Part shown: positions 1 to 10,692 of the stretch, one piece after another | Layout: each line of letters opens with the position of its first letter | How positions within the stretch are numbered: position 1 is the first letter of the stretch | Notes under the pieces: model-generated | What the model saw: the letters and a program-made list of their open reading frames with translations, nothing else | The model's database searches: none | What the model was told of the DNA's origin: nothing | Translations under genes and position numbers: made by a program | Source: Amylostereum areolatum | Lineage: Eukaryota > Basidiomycota > Agaricomycetes > Russulales > Stereaceae | Direction of reading: 5' to 3' | NCBI GenBank assembly: GCA_012932865.1 | Contig: SAXG01000055.1 | Coordinates: 62,001 to 126,000 of the forward strand | DNA length: 64,000 nt

Positions 1-1
1 A

Positions 2-881
2 ACGTCTCGGGGGCCAGCGAGGAAGAAGGTAAAGAAAAGCGGTGCGGCGCATGTCATGACGAAGCAGGGGGATCTTAGAGAGGTAGGCTGACCACCCACA
101 ACGCTCGCTGACTCTTCTAACTATTTTTTATTCCTAGCATGACCGATGTATGGCATGCAGACAAGATAATCTGCCTTGCTTTGTCGGCGGGAAATCCTTG
201 AATAGCGTCAAAAGTTGCGTCTCCTGCCGGGCAAAGCGGGGATGCTCACTCACGCAAATGGGTGCCAAAGCCCACCTCCGCCTCTATCGCCAGTATGGCT
301 TCCTTCACAATGACATCGACTCGGACACCCTGCCCTCCGATGACGAAGGCAGAGCCGCAATGCCATTGACACCCAAATCCCCAGCCCGCCACCGGGCACC
401 TTCCACGCCTCGGTCGCGCAAAACACAATCTCCATCTCACAGGTCGGGGACACCGGGGCCATCCTGGCAGCGCACACCATCCCTGCCTCCATCTGAAATT
501 GGGCATGGAGGAGGTCCCATCGTCGTTCAGATTCCGCTAAGGCCTGACGTGGTGCCCAGTCAGGTGCTCGACCTTTCCATGTCAGAACTCGAGGCCTGGA
601 TAAGCCAGACGAATCCGGCGCAGATTGCGGATGCAGCGCTGCGAATGGCAGCCAGATCCCGGACAGAGATATCCACTCTCCGTTCGCAGCTGACAGAAGC
701 TTCTTGCCAGGCGCAACGATATCGAGCGGAGTCAGCTGGAGCGCTGCAGGTGATCAAAGGGTTGATGGCAGCCCTCCGTCGCGCGAATATTCCGGGCCTC
801 CAATTGGCGGCTGATCTCATCCCACCTTCTCCATCTCTTTCCCCGCTGTTGCTTGGCAGGGGTGCATTTACAGCCGTTTGA
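2..881 (+). CDS. Zn-cluster / coiled-coil protein, 5' partial
   Basis: Two exons can be read: 2-82, then a 55-bp GT-AG intron (83-137), then 138-881, in one frame; the start lies left of the window. The second exon opens with a cysteine cluster of spacing C-x2-C-x6-C, then about 12 residues, then C-x2-C-x6-C (DRCMACRQD... SCVSCRAKRGCS). This resembles the short zinc clusters of basidiomycete DNA-binding proteins. A Pro/Ser/Thr-rich stretch follows (about residues 55-120 of exon 2), then a helical, coiled-coil-like C-terminus (LSMSELEAW onward). DNA binding is an inference from the cluster; I do not recognise the family. The stop at 879-881 may be bypassed by splicing into the reading frame at 1016-1336. 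Confidence 0.6.
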
Positions 882-1015
882 TCCCTGGCCCTCACCCCTC
901 CAGAATGTCATGGCCCTTTTGTCAGCACTCATTGGCAGGAGCCCAGCCCTTGGCTCTATAGCGCCGGCAGGAACGGACACAGTTCCGCAGGCCGCAGATA
1001 CAGACGGTTGTCACG

Positions 1016-1336
1016 TTGGCTCCCCCAGTGAACATTGTGCAGCAGGATTCCCTACGCCCGACACAGGTGCCAGACGATTCCACGTCGAATAGTGCTGAGA
1101 TCCCTGGTGCAGCGAAGCCAGACAATGACGTCGAGATGATCGCGGCGGACGACGTGCCGCCCCCTCCTTCGAATGCGACCTCACGACCAACTCCGCCGGA
1201 TCTTTCTCTACAGGCTCCGTACGCCACAGGTATCTCCGCTTCCGGTGGGCAGAAGCCTTCCACTTCCGAGTCTGATCCCGTCACACTGGCTCCTGCAGGG
1301 CAGAGCTCTGGCCACGAGGGAAGACTAGAAAGGTGA
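1016..1336 (+). CDS. Possible C-terminal exon of the upstream Zn-cluster gene
   Basis: An open frame rich in Pro, Ser, Thr and acidic residues with no recognisable domain. It follows the Zn-cluster gene on the same strand and has the composition of a disordered tail. It could be a spliced last exon, but I could not fix the acceptor site. It may also be chance. Confidence 0.25.
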   Translation: MAPPVNIVQQDSLRPTQVPDDSTSNSAEIPGAAKPDNDVEMIAADDVPPPPSNATSRPTPPDLSLQAPYATGISASGGQKPSTSESDPVTLAPAGQSSGHEGRLER

Positions 1337-1400
1337 GCGAGGCCCGTCGTTTCTCCCGGACCATCCGTGCGACGTCTCCCCAAGATCAACTCTTGCCTGG

Positions 1401-1519
1401 GAACTCCCCGCGGAGAATACCCCGCGGCAAATTCTCCGTGGCAAATTCCCCACGGCAAATTCCCCGCGGAGAATCCTCTGCAGAGACTTCTGTGTGGCAC
1501 GATGTCCGCGGCAAACTCC
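1401..1519. repeat. Degenerate CCGCGG-core tandem array 1
   Basis: About six imperfect copies of a 14-15 bp unit of the form CCCCGCGG(A/C)(G/A)AAT(T/A). The core is usually CCGCGG, with CCGTGG and CCACGG variants. The array lies 3' of the Zn-cluster gene. Related arrays lie at 9.3, 16.2 and 20.1 kb. Confidence 0.7.
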
Positions 1520-1968
1520 TCCAAGCTGGACTTTGTGGCCCACTTTCCCCACGAGACTGGCCTCGTTGCAGCCATCCTACTTCTGTACCCTCTCTGCCCA
1601 CGGGTAGGTACCTGCGGTAGCCAGGAACACCAACCCGCTTGCGAGGACTCCATCGCAGGGAATAACCCGCTGGATACGTCAACTCAAAAGAGCGGCAGTC
1701 GTGAACATCACTCCAGGATTCACCACGGACATCGCCTAACAAAAGCACGTAAAAGAGTACTATCCATCACGAGGGCATCGAGATAAACTGGTTGTTTATA
1801 TCGACCCCTTCCAGACGGATAGTGCTCTAAGCAATCTATTCTCCAGGCACAGTAGAGCTCACCACTTTGCACGCTTTTTCACCTGTGCAGTAGAAACGCT
1901 CGATGAGTCTGTTATCAGTCATGCAATTGATTTATTCAACAAAGGGCAAGAACGCAGTAAATGATTAG
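1520..1968. other. No gene seen
   Basis: Intergenic stretch between array 1 and the disrupted minus-strand gene. Only short overlapping frames without domain character or sensible splice structure. Confidence 0.5.
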
Positions 1969-2703
1969 ATGAACGAATACATTGGACAGCACGAGACAAC
2001 ACTGGCGATGGAGGCAAGGAAGCTCCGCAAAATTCCCATCTCAAGGAGGGACTCATCGTCGCTTGGATGGCACCTTTGTCGGGGACCGCCTACCATCGAT
2101 GATGTTGTCGGCACTCCGCCGACGGGCAACCCGTTCGTCGCCTCGCCGCAGTGTCATACCGGCCTGTTGGCCAGCCGCAGCTGCTGCAGCCGCACCATCC
2201 CTCCCACCACTGGCAGCAACGAGGCTCTGTCCCGTGTTCCTACTGTCGCTCGGTGCACCACCAGACTCCGCTGGGATGGCCTCTGTCGATCGACGCTTCC
2301 ACGGCTTCGACATTGTCAGATCTTGTCGCATGCGATCACAAACAGTCAGCATTCTGTCATTGTGCTCAATGGTGAGCTGGCTCGCCAGAAGCAAGCACGG
2401 CGTGGACACGTTCCTGTCATCATCGTCCGGGTCATTTCGTGCAAAATGCGCATCATGCACGTCACAGAGGAACAGTCCAAATGCAACTCGTTCTAGCAGA
2501 CTTGTGGGAAGGATGTTCTGCTCTTCACTCTCCGCCAAGGTCCACTCTCCGCCCACTCAAAGAGGCGTTACAGTGCAGTGGCATCTGTGTGAATTTCATC
2601 GGGCAGATACCGCCGCGGGTAGTTGAAGTCCCAAGGAACCAAGCCACTCGGTAGAATTGTGGCGCCAGTAAACTTCGGAAACGGTCAGCACGGACGACAG
2701 AGG

Positions 2704-3343
2704 TGTTGAAGATATTCATTTATGTCTGATTTCTACACCTTTCTTCCGTCCTATTCGCTTTTATTCTGCTCCATTCACCCTATTGCCGCCTCATTCCGCG
2801 TCTATACCCTCACACGCCCTCTCCACTTCACCTACTGTACCCACTTGTACTGTACTTACTGTAGTTCAGCCTGAGCTAACTCGGAGTCATCGTGTTGAAG
2901 ATATTCGTTTATGTCTGATTTCTACGCCTTTATTCTGTTCTATCTCCGTTCTATCCGCTTCTATTCCGCTCCATTCACCCTGTTATCGTCTCATCCCGCG
3001 TCTATACCCTCACATGCCCTCTCCACTTCATCCACTGTTCGATATTGTACTGTACTTACTGTAGTTCAGCCTGAGTTAGCTTCCCTAGCTTCAGTTTCGA
3101 GTTAGTTACCGCTTTAGGTCGATTCTCGGCTTATTCCGAGTTTCCTCCCACGCTCCGTGGCCTCTACCTGCAGCCACACGCGTCTGCTCCTCCTCAGTCG
3201 CTCATTCTGTGCTGCAGGTATGCCCTTTGCTCGTTTCTGTCTTGTTTCTTAGTCGCTCATTCTGTGCTGCAGCAATCCACTGTTTGTGTCAGTTCTGAGC
3301 GTCCCTAGCTAGTTGGCTAGCCCCTTCAACTGCGACTTCAACA
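2704..3343 (+). mobile_element. 451-bp LTR-like element, copy A (composite)
   Basis: The terminus TGTTGAAG at 2704 and CTTCAACA at 3343 are flanked by a perfect 5-bp duplication, AGAGG (2699-2703 and 3344-3348). Inside is a complete 451-bp copy (2893-3343) preceded by a truncated 5' part of another copy (2704 to about 2878) and 14 bp (2879-2892) that match the genic flank of copy D at 8.47 kb. TG...CA ends, short terminal inversion and 5-bp target duplication fit a solo LTR. No gag/pol or primer-binding site was seen in any copy. Confidence 0.8.
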
Positions 3344-3856
3344 AGAGGTGAGAGAAGATGTCCTACTGTTGTTTGTGCCAATACCTCCACCAATTTCTGC
3401 CAAGGCTCATGTATAGATATGCCGGTCATGAAGCTGCGTCGTCCTGCGGCTGTCTCTCCATGTCCTAGAGGAGCGTCCACAGTGGCTTTCACAGGGCGTG
3501 GCCTTGGCATTCCGCCCGAGTCTGAATGATGCTAGTTATCTCCGTCAGCAAGACTTCCTCGTAGTCATCGACAGGTGTTGAAGTCGCAGTTGAAGGGGCT
3601 AGCCAACTAGCTAGGGACGCTCAGAACTGACACAAACAGTGGATTGCTGCAGCACAGAATGAGCGACTGAGAAACAAGACAGAAACGAGCAAAGGGCATA
3701 CCTGCAGCACAGAATGAGCGACTGAGGAGGAGCAGACGCGTGTGGCTGCAGGTAGAGGCCACGGAGCTGTTGAAATAAGGCTAAGCCCTGGCCTGTTGCA
3801 CACAATCAGAGCTCGGTGATATTCTCTATATCAACTACCAACCTGTTCCCACTATC

Positions 3857-3930
3857 GGACAGGTAGCTCAGTTGGTTAGAGCACCCTTCTAGAATATGGG
3901 AGGTCCTGGGTTCAATCCCCGGCCAGTCCA
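3857..3930 (+). tRNA. tRNA-like sequence in TRIM LTR (likely not functional)
   Basis: Box A-like TAGCTCAGTTGG and box B-like GGTTCAATCCC are present. Cloverleaf pairing is nearly complete: acceptor 6/7, D stem 4/4, anticodon stem 4/5, T stem 5/5 with a G-T pair. The loop CTAGAAT gives anticodon AGA, but the long variable arm of a serine tRNA is missing. Better read as an internal Pol III promoter captured by the element. Confidence 0.5.
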
Positions 3931-4150
3931 CTTTGTGTTTCACTTTATGACTGAAGGTCCCTCTGTGTTTTCAACATGGTAGCAGCACCCGCCTTCATGA
4001 TTACTGTTGGGCACAAGTGGCGAGTGCCTAAGATCACATCAGGCCTGGTCTTACGGGGGTGTGTTGAAATAAGGCTAAGCCCTGGCCTGTTGCACACAAT
4101 CAGAGCTCGGTGATATTCTCTATATCAACTACCAACCTGTTCCCACTATC

Positions 4151-4224
4151 GGACAGGTAGCTCAGTTGGTTAGAGCACCCTTCTAGAATATGGGAGGTCC
4201 TGGGTTCAATCCCCGGCCAGTCCA
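4151..4224 (+). tRNA. tRNA-like sequence in second LTR of TRIM copy 1
   Basis: Same sequence and structure as at 3857-3930, 294 bp downstream, in the 3' LTR. Confidence 0.5.
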
Positions 4225-4873
4225 CTTTGTGTTTCACTTTATGACTGAAGGTCCCTCTGTGTTTTCAACAGGAGCGTGGGAGGAAACTCGGAATAAGCCG
4301 AGAATCGACCTAAAGCGGTAACTAACTCGAAGCTGAAGCTAGGGAAGCTAACTCAGGCTGAACTACAGTAAGTACAGTACAATAGCGAACAGTGGATGAA
4401 GTGGAGAGGGCATGTGAGGGTATAGACGCGGAATGAGGCGATAAGAGGGTGAATGGAGCGGAATAGAAGCGAATAGAACGGAGATAGGACGGAATAAAGG
4501 CGTAGAAATCAGACATAAAGGAATATCTTCAACAACAGGACGTACGGCATCACCAGTAGTGTCAATGAAAGGAGTCCGCGTGGGGGTTTCCTCCCGAGAT
4601 GGTGGCGAGGGTGGTCCGCGAAACGATGCCGGAGATGGGGGGGTGGAGGGAGGAAGCGAGGGAGATGGCCGCGACGGACCTCCTGAAGCTTCCGCGAATT
4701 CGGCGATGTCAGAGACATGAGAGCGTGTTGCTCCCGGCTCTCCCACTGTTGCCGGTGCCTCTAGACCTCCTCTGGCGACGTGGCAGGCTTGTTCATATCC
4801 CCCTCCCGATCGTCCTGCTCACATTTCTCCTCATCGGATAGCTCCACCCTTCCCGGAAGGGACCAGGTTTGGT

Positions 4874-7019
4874 CTATGCCAATGTGAGACAAATGTCGTG
4901 GATGACAGCGGCAATACGTACCACGGGCCCGTCGCCCTCCTCATCGTCATCGTCGTCCTCATCAATGTCTATGTTGAGGTCGAAATTCTCCACGTCCTCC
5001 TCTTGAAAGCCAGTCCACTGGTCGTCGTCGTCATCGTCGTCATCAGTGTCTTCTTTGGCTTGTACCCATGCTTGCGCCTGACGAACCTCCGCGGCGGTGG
5101 CCCGAGCCGCGGTTTTTATCGCTGCTTCGGCAGGAATGTTGTCTTTGTGGTAAGGAGTTAGAGTGCCTTTGCTATTGTATGCCTTGAAAGCAAATATTTT
5201 CTGTCGCTTCTGCGCCAAACTCTCCCACCGAGCGTATATGGCAATGAGGGACTTTGCTGAGACTTTGCTGATATCTCCGTCTATTTCTGCGCCAAGATAC
5301 TTCTTGTCGATATAGGCGTAGCAGTCTTCTCCAAGTTTCTTCCATGGCACACAATCCCTAGATGAGAATGAGTCCAGAATTGGTAAGCTATCCTATATTC
5401 ATTCTAAAGGAAACACGTACTGTAATGTGCACGCATGAAAGACCGGATGATTGGAAGGAGAGATCGACCATCCCTTTGCTCAGGCGGAGGGGGGAGCTTG
5501 GGTAGACCTTTCGCATCGAACTCGAACTCGATGCCGGGGTGCTTCACCTTCACCTCGATCGGTTTTCCTTCATCATCGAGAGGGTCCTGATTGACTGTAT
5601 TCTGGGTAAGCATTGTTTAGTATGTGCACTTACGAATACGCACAGAAGGCCTTCTCCATGAATGTCTTCCAGCGACAAAGGGCGACCTCGCCCACCCCGT
5701 CCTTGAACATGTTCTTCAGCTTGGGACCTCCGTTGATATCTTTATTGAATTCAACTCTAAAAAGGGTTTCATCAAGTCTGTCCATAGCAATTGAGTATGC
5801 ACTCACAAATCAATGTCGACCCCACTGTCTCTGTCTTTCCTTCCCCAGTGGATCCCAACCCGGACTCCCATCGCATTCCATGTGTAGTTTGCGAACTCAC
5901 GGCAGACTTTCATGAAGTCTCGCTCGAAGGTCCTGTGCCGGCGGGTGTCAGATTGGCCCGGAAAAGACGTGGAACACTCACTTTATCCGCTCCTCGTCAT
6001 CTGGACGCGTTTTATTCCACTTGCTGGCGGTGTGATTGTACGCCATTTTCTCCACAGCGGGGAGGTTCTGCCACTGGCGGGATAGCTCCTTCCGGTATGC
6101 GCCCATATTGTACGTGAACCGACTGCCCTCCGCGGTGCCAGCGGGTTGCGACTTCGTGAGGGCTTGGAGAATATGATCCTTCGCCTTCAATGTGAAGATG
6201 GACTGGCCAGTATATTTACGTGAATATTTCACGAAGACCTTTGTCCCGTTTTTTCTGCCGTTGTTGTAGAGGTAGTTGTTCAGTTTCTACGGGGAATATC
6301 AGCTTAAGAAGAGGGGACAGTGTATCCAGGAAAAATGCACCATGCGCATGTTGAAGATATTCATTTATGTCTGATTTCTACGCCTTTATTCTGTTCTATC
6401 TCCGTTCTATTCGCTTCTATTCCGCTTCATTCACCCTATTATCGTCTCATTCCGCGTCTATACCCTCCACATGCCCTCTCCACTTCACCAACTGTACCCA
6501 CTTGTACTGTACTTACTGTAGTTCAGCCTGAGCTAGCTTCCCTAGCTTCAGTTTCGAGTTAGTTACCGCTTTTGGTCGATTCTCGGCTTATTCCGAGTTT
6601 CCTCCCACGCTCCGTGGCCTCTACCTGCAGCCACACGCGTCTGCTCCTCCTCAGTCGCTCATTCTGTGCTGCAGGTATGCCCTTTGCTCGTTTCTGTCTT
6701 GTTTCTTAGTCGCTCATTCTGTGCTGCAGCAATCCACTGTTTGTGTCAGTTCTGAGCGTCCCTAGCTAGTTGGCTAGCCCCTTTAACTGCGACTTCAACA
6801 GCGCATGGCCTTTTTCACTTCAGGCGTCATCGCGGCCTTCCTCTCCTTCAACCACTTCGACTCCAGCTTCTTCATGGTGGTGGTTCGGAGGATGGTCACC
6901 CTCTCTGCCTTAGTGCCCCGCGTGAAATCCTCGAGGTAACTGAGAACTATACTTCGCTGTTCCTTCTCGTAAAACCACTGGGTTCCGTTTCGGAGCTGCC
7001 TCGTTGGGACCTGAGCCAT
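4874..7019 (-). pseudogene. Unknown multi-exon gene with acidic C-terminus, disrupted by an LTR
   Basis: Start at 7019. Exon 1 (7019 to about 6801) runs into LTR copy C close to its 3' end. After the element come an intron ending CCCCGTAG (about 6289) and further exons at about 6288-5975 (lysine-rich, MGAYRKELSRQWQNLPAVEK), 5945-5806 (REFANYTWNAMGVRVG), about 5760-5630, about 5602-5427 and 5360-4874. The last exon ends in Asp/Glu-rich tracts (eight consecutive Asp near ED(T)DDDD). Introns begin GTGAGT/GTAAGT. No known domain; the basic, helical middle part is only loosely HMG-like. The insertion probably abolishes normal expression. Confidence 0.5.
6349..6800 (+). mobile_element. 451-bp LTR-like element, copy C
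   Basis: 452 bp with TGTTGAAG...CTTCAACA ends and a perfect 5-bp duplication, GCGCA (6344-6348 and 6801-6805). Inserted antisense into the first exon of the 4874-7019 gene. Confidence 0.85.
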
Positions 7020-8020
7020 GGCGAAAGAGGTGGAATATAGGAAGCGGTTGGGGACAGGATGGTTGAGAGAGGAGAGTTGAGGTCCGTGGCAAAGGGTATC
7101 GCGGTATCGTGCGACTCGAATGAACAGGGGGAAGGGAAATTGGGCATCAGTTCTCTATCTTGCTCCTGAGCCAGAAGATAGGCTCGGTAATTTAGACGCA
7201 TGGTTGTGTGCATGGTCACGGGGGGGTACTGCAGTCCGATTCCCTGTTCAGGCCTAGCAATTGTCCGCTCAGCAACGGTACCTCCTGATGTGAGTGCTGA
7301 AGTTGACAGACCTGTCGAGCGCCTAATGTAATAGATATCCAAGTGACCTTTCAACGTAGACTAGCGCCACCAGCCATTGCATTGAGACCGTGAATTGTAT
7401 GTCATTCCCCTCAGATGGGTTGTGGTGGGGCATGGAAATCATGTGCCGTGGAAAAATTTCAAGGTAAACAAATCAGGTGATCTGGGCGTAGGCATAGATC
7501 TTCATTTCACCCTGTTTAAAGCCATATAAACGCTCACAGATACTCCCCATCCCGAGCACAAACCCATCCACAGGTCGGGGGGGAAGTGCTTGGATGAACG
7601 CTCCCCAACGCGGGCCAGCGTGGGGCGCTACCGAAGAAAATGCCGCTCAAATTTAAAAGAAAACGAATGGGAGGATCGTTTGGTAGGGACGAGGAGGTTG
7701 TTCGTTCTATGAAATGCCTCCGGGCTGTACCCATGTCGCAGTAGTAAGACTGTTTGCATCCAAATGACGGTGCACAGAGGACCGGTAGGTATGCTCCCTT
7801 CGGGAAGGGATTGTGGGGGCATCGGACAGGAAGAAGGCGTCCAAAAATGAAGTAAATCGGATCAGGGATTCACCAGATATTCAAGGGAGAAGAATTTGGG
7901 GCTCATACTGCCAACAGATGCATGAAGTCGTGTCAGCTCAATTCCCCTGGAGCATTCTAAACAACCATCGGTCTTTCACTTTCTCTCCATCTATCCTTTC
8001 CAGTTCAAGATTGGTCTCCT
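7020..8020. other. No gene seen; upstream region of the 4874-7019 gene
   Basis: Only short frames without domain character. Probably the 5' region of the minus-strand gene starting at 7019 plus unassignable sequence up to LTR copy D. The expected continuation of the truncated 8472-9010 gene is not here. Confidence 0.45.
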
Positions 8021-8471
8021 TGTCGAAGTCGCAGTTGAAGGGGCTAGCCAACTAGCTAGGGACGCTCAGAACTGACACAAACAGTGGATTGCTGCAGCAC
8101 AGAATGAGCGACTGAGAAACAAGACAGAAACGAGCAAAGGGCATACCTGCAGCACAGAATGAGCGACTGAGGAGGAGCAGACGCGTGTGGCTGCAGGTAG
8201 AGGCCACGGAGCGTGGGAGGAAACTCGGAATAAGCCGAGAATCGACCTAAAGCGGTAACTAACTCGAAACTGAAGCTAGGGAAGCTAACTCAGGCTGAAC
8301 TACAGTAAGTACAGTACAATATCGAACAGTGGATGAAGTGGAGAGGGCATGTGAGGGTATAGACGCGGAATGAGACGATAACAGGGTGAATGGAGCGGAA
8401 TAGAAGCGGATAGAACGGAGATAGAACAGAATAAAGGCGTAGAAATCAGACATAAACGAATATCTTCAACA
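8021..8471 (-). mobile_element. 451-bp LTR-like element, copy D (no target duplication)
   Basis: 451 bp, left end TGTCGAAG (one change) and right end CTTCAACA. Flanks CTCCT and CGATG do not match, unlike the four other copies, so this copy probably marks a deletion or recombination breakpoint. It cuts off the gene at 8472-9010. Confidence 0.75.
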
Positions 8472-9010
8472 CGATGACTCCGAGTCCGGGGCCCATCCTC
8501 GGGCGCTCAGGGAACCAATCTGCGCGCCCAGACTGGAAGTCATGAAGCATTCGGGCCCGGGTGCCGAGCTGGAACATCGGCATGACCGCATCACTTTGCA
8601 ATTTAATGATTTCCCTGTAAGATAACAGGAAGAGGTAATCAGAAACCAGAGTGTCATAGATTAGATACCCACACAAACCTGGGAGGGAGATCAGAAGACT
8701 CCACAATGAGTGCCTTCAACACTGCCCAGCAGTACTCATGCAAAGCCCGATTGACTGCGCGCAGAGCCATAAATGGGGAGTTGCTGGGTGGAGTGAGGGG
8801 GACGAGGTAGGGAGGGGTCTGAGAAAGGAAAGGCCAGAAGAGGTGGTCTGCAATGCTGTCTGCAATCACCTCGTCGACGATGGCTTTGTTGAGCTCCATC
8901 AGCAACTCAGCGATCAGCAGGTACGGATCAGGAAGATAGTAAGGGCCATCGCTTCCTGGGAAATCGGGCGAGACGGCCTGTTGAGATGCAGGGTGTGACG
9001 GGGTACTCAT
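8472..9010 (-). pseudogene. Truncated member of the 16.6/18.5-kb unknown gene family
   Basis: Start at 9010. Exon 1 carries the family N-terminus (ELNKAIVDEVIADSIADHLF) and NRALHEYCW. An intron at about 8699-8636 leads to exon 2, which ends after GPGLGVIV exactly at the edge of LTR copy D. The two relatives continue there with HIFQKIQL or HLFHKIQL for about 250 more residues. The 3' half of this copy is missing from the window. Confidence 0.65.
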
Positions 9011-9304
9011 GGTTGTTGGGAGTGTGCCATTGAGGTGCAAGCAAACATCCAACAAACTTCACGAGCAACTACCCTCGAGGCATCATCAGCACGCCGTTTT
9101 GTTCCCACCACTGTCAAAAAAAAACTGGCTTCCCAAAACCTCCATCGCTGACCTTATATGGTCTTCGCCACTGCTGTAAAAGAACACTGTGTTGCTTCCA
9201 CTCGCAGCGTGCTTGATGGTGGCGTCGCCCGGTCCGGTACTCCCATGGGCGCCCGTCAATGATTTTCGAGAGATCGTCGCCCCCATCGGGGTTTAGGCTA
9301 GGAG

Positions 9305-9445
9305 TGTTCCTGCGGGGTGTTCCCCGCAGAGAATTGTGCCGCAGAGAAATTTACTGCGGGGTCGATTCCGGAGCACCCAGCGGCAAATACCTCCACGGCC
9401 AATGTTCCCGCGGGAACATCACCCGCGGGGATGTTCAGCCATTTG
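9305..9445. repeat. Degenerate CCGCGG-core array 2
   Basis: Scattered units such as TTCCCCGCAGAGAAT, GTTCCCGCGGGAACAT and CACCCGCGGGG lie between the 5' end of the truncated family gene and the 3' end of the KDZ transposase. Spacing is less regular than in array 3. The 14-bp sequence GTTCCCGCGGGAAC is a perfect palindrome. Confidence 0.6.
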
Positions 9446-10291
9446 TAACGGGGAAGGTCGCTGGAGGAACATGTCTGGTGGGAAGGTCACCTGTATGGGG
9501 CCTCTATGCACATTTCATGATGCCTGATCACGTCGGGTTATGATGTACAAACTACTACAGATATAAGTACTTTGCTTTCCCTTGTTGATGCACAGATACA
9601 GAGTTCAACGCCATGCTTTGCCACATTGCCGCCTGTCGGGCCTCGAATGCGGCGTGCCCAAGCAGACCACGCCTTTGTGAGTCTTTCTCCAACTCCGTCC
9701 AAAAGGCGGCCTTCCCATGGAAAGAACGTTCGGCACAGTCCATTTCCACCTTCAGAATTTCGACTTCCTCCCGCCATCTGTCATGCTCTGCTTTCGCTGT
9801 TAACCAGTTGACCCGATAAACTGCATGAACCTGGAATGAGACGAGGGGTAATATTGTGATCAAATGACAAACGTACGTTCATTTCTCCACTCGCCATCCT
9901 CAGTATCCCCAATGTGAGCTGTCCATATCCAGGATAACTTCGTTTTGCGGGCGGAAGGTTGGCTCGGAGCCGCGACTGCTGTGGTTACCCGGAGATCATC
10001 CTTGACCAGTATCCCGTAGTTTGCGAGAATATCGGCTGGTGCGTCGAGGCGCTGCATCGTGTCGCGACAGCGGGTGTAAATCCGGGCACATTGACGAATG
10101 GTTTCTTCGACGGTGTGGACCTTTTCCCACGCCTTGCCCTTCTGCTGGCTCTTCGCCAGTCGAACATGCTGCGCAAACACCTATGACTTTTGCGCGAGAT
10201 GGAGGCGAAGGCGCCGGAGGAGATCGTTGGCCTGTCCGATGCGCATTCAGCAGCTGCATGGCTTGTGGAGCAACTTCATCCTCGATGATTG

Positions 10292-10692
10292 TGTTGAAGA
10301 TATTCCTTTATGTCTGATTTCTACGCCTTTATTCTGTTATCATCTCATTCCGCGTCTATACCCTCACATGCCCTCTCCACTTCACCTACTGTACCCATTT
10401 GTACTGTACTTACTGTAGTTCAGCCTGAGCTCCCTAGCTTCAGTTTCGAGTTAGTTACCGCTTTAGGTCGATTCTCGGCTTATTCCGAGTTTCCTCCCAC
10501 GCTCCGTGGCCTCTACCTGCAGCCACACGCGTCTGCTCCTCCTCAGTCGCTCATTCTGTGCTGCAGGTATGCCCCTTGCTCGTTTCTGTCTTGTTTCTTA
10601 GTCGCTCATTCTGTGCTGCAGCAATCCACTGTTTGTGTCAGTTCTGAGCGTCCCTAGCTAGTTGGCTAGCCCCTTCAACTGCGACTTCAACA
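10292..10692 (+). mobile_element. 451-bp LTR-like element, copy E (50-bp internal deletion)
   Basis: 401 bp, TGTTGAAG...CTTCAACA, perfect 5-bp duplication GATTG (10287-10291 and 10693-10697). It lacks about 50 bp near its left end. Inserted antisense in the KDZ transposase; removing it with one GATTG rejoins the frame at ADPI|IEDEVAPQ. Confidence 0.85.

Larger units (their letters stand above)
3768..4270 (+). mobile_element. 503-bp TRIM retrotransposon, copy 1
   Basis: Two 209-bp direct repeats (3768-3976 and 4062-4270), each starting TGTTGAAA and ending TTTTCAACA, flank an 85-bp internal region. The internal region begins TGGTAGCAGC right after the first repeat, as expected for a tRNA primer-binding site, and ends with purine-rich ACGGGGGTG before the second repeat, as expected for a polypurine tract. 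The whole is flanked by a 5-bp duplication, GGAGC (3763-3767 and 4271-4275). This is the structure of a terminal-repeat retrotransposon in miniature. There is no coding capacity, so it must be mobilised in trans. Each LTR contains a tRNA-like sequence. Confidence 0.85.
3576..4534 (-). mobile_element. 451-bp LTR-like element, copy B (interrupted by a TRIM)
   Basis: The ends TGTTGAAG (3576) and CTTCAACA (4534) are flanked by a perfect 5-bp duplication, ACAGG (3571-3575 and 4535-4539). The copy is 959 bp because a 503-bp TRIM plus a 5-bp duplication (GGAGC) sits at 3768-4275; without them it is 451 bp, the same as copies A2 and D. Orientation is reverse to copies A, C and E. It lies in an exon of the 2053-4830 gene. 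Confidence 0.85.
2053..4830 (-). pseudogene. Unknown multi-exon gene disrupted by two LTR insertions
   Basis: Coding-like segments read on the minus strand: about 4830-4540 (Ser/Pro-rich), 3575-3344, and 2703-2053 (contains NILPTSLLERVAFGLF and an acidic DPDDDD stretch). They are separated by the two 451-bp elements at 3576-4534 and 2704-3343. Removing the 3576-4534 insertion with one copy of its ACAGG duplication joins the frames on either side without a shift (…GDAVRP then VDDYEEVLL…), so the element landed in an exon. An intron is likely at about 2570-2517. No known family recognised. The gene is broken as it stands. Confidence 0.5.

Noticed and set aside
2704..3343. 451-bp elements as MITEs of a DNA transposon
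   Set aside because: Ends are TG...CA with only about 8 bp of inversion, and target duplications are 5 bp in four of five copies, fitting LTRs better. Absence of any internal region means this is not proven.
3857..3930. Functional tRNA-Ser(AGA)
   Set aside because: No long variable arm, mismatches in acceptor and anticodon stems, and position inside a repeated LTR.
5978..6232. HMG-box in the 4874-7019 gene
   Set aside because: A short YRKELSRQWQNLPAVEKMAY stretch resembles an HMG box, but the rest of the fold signature is not visible.
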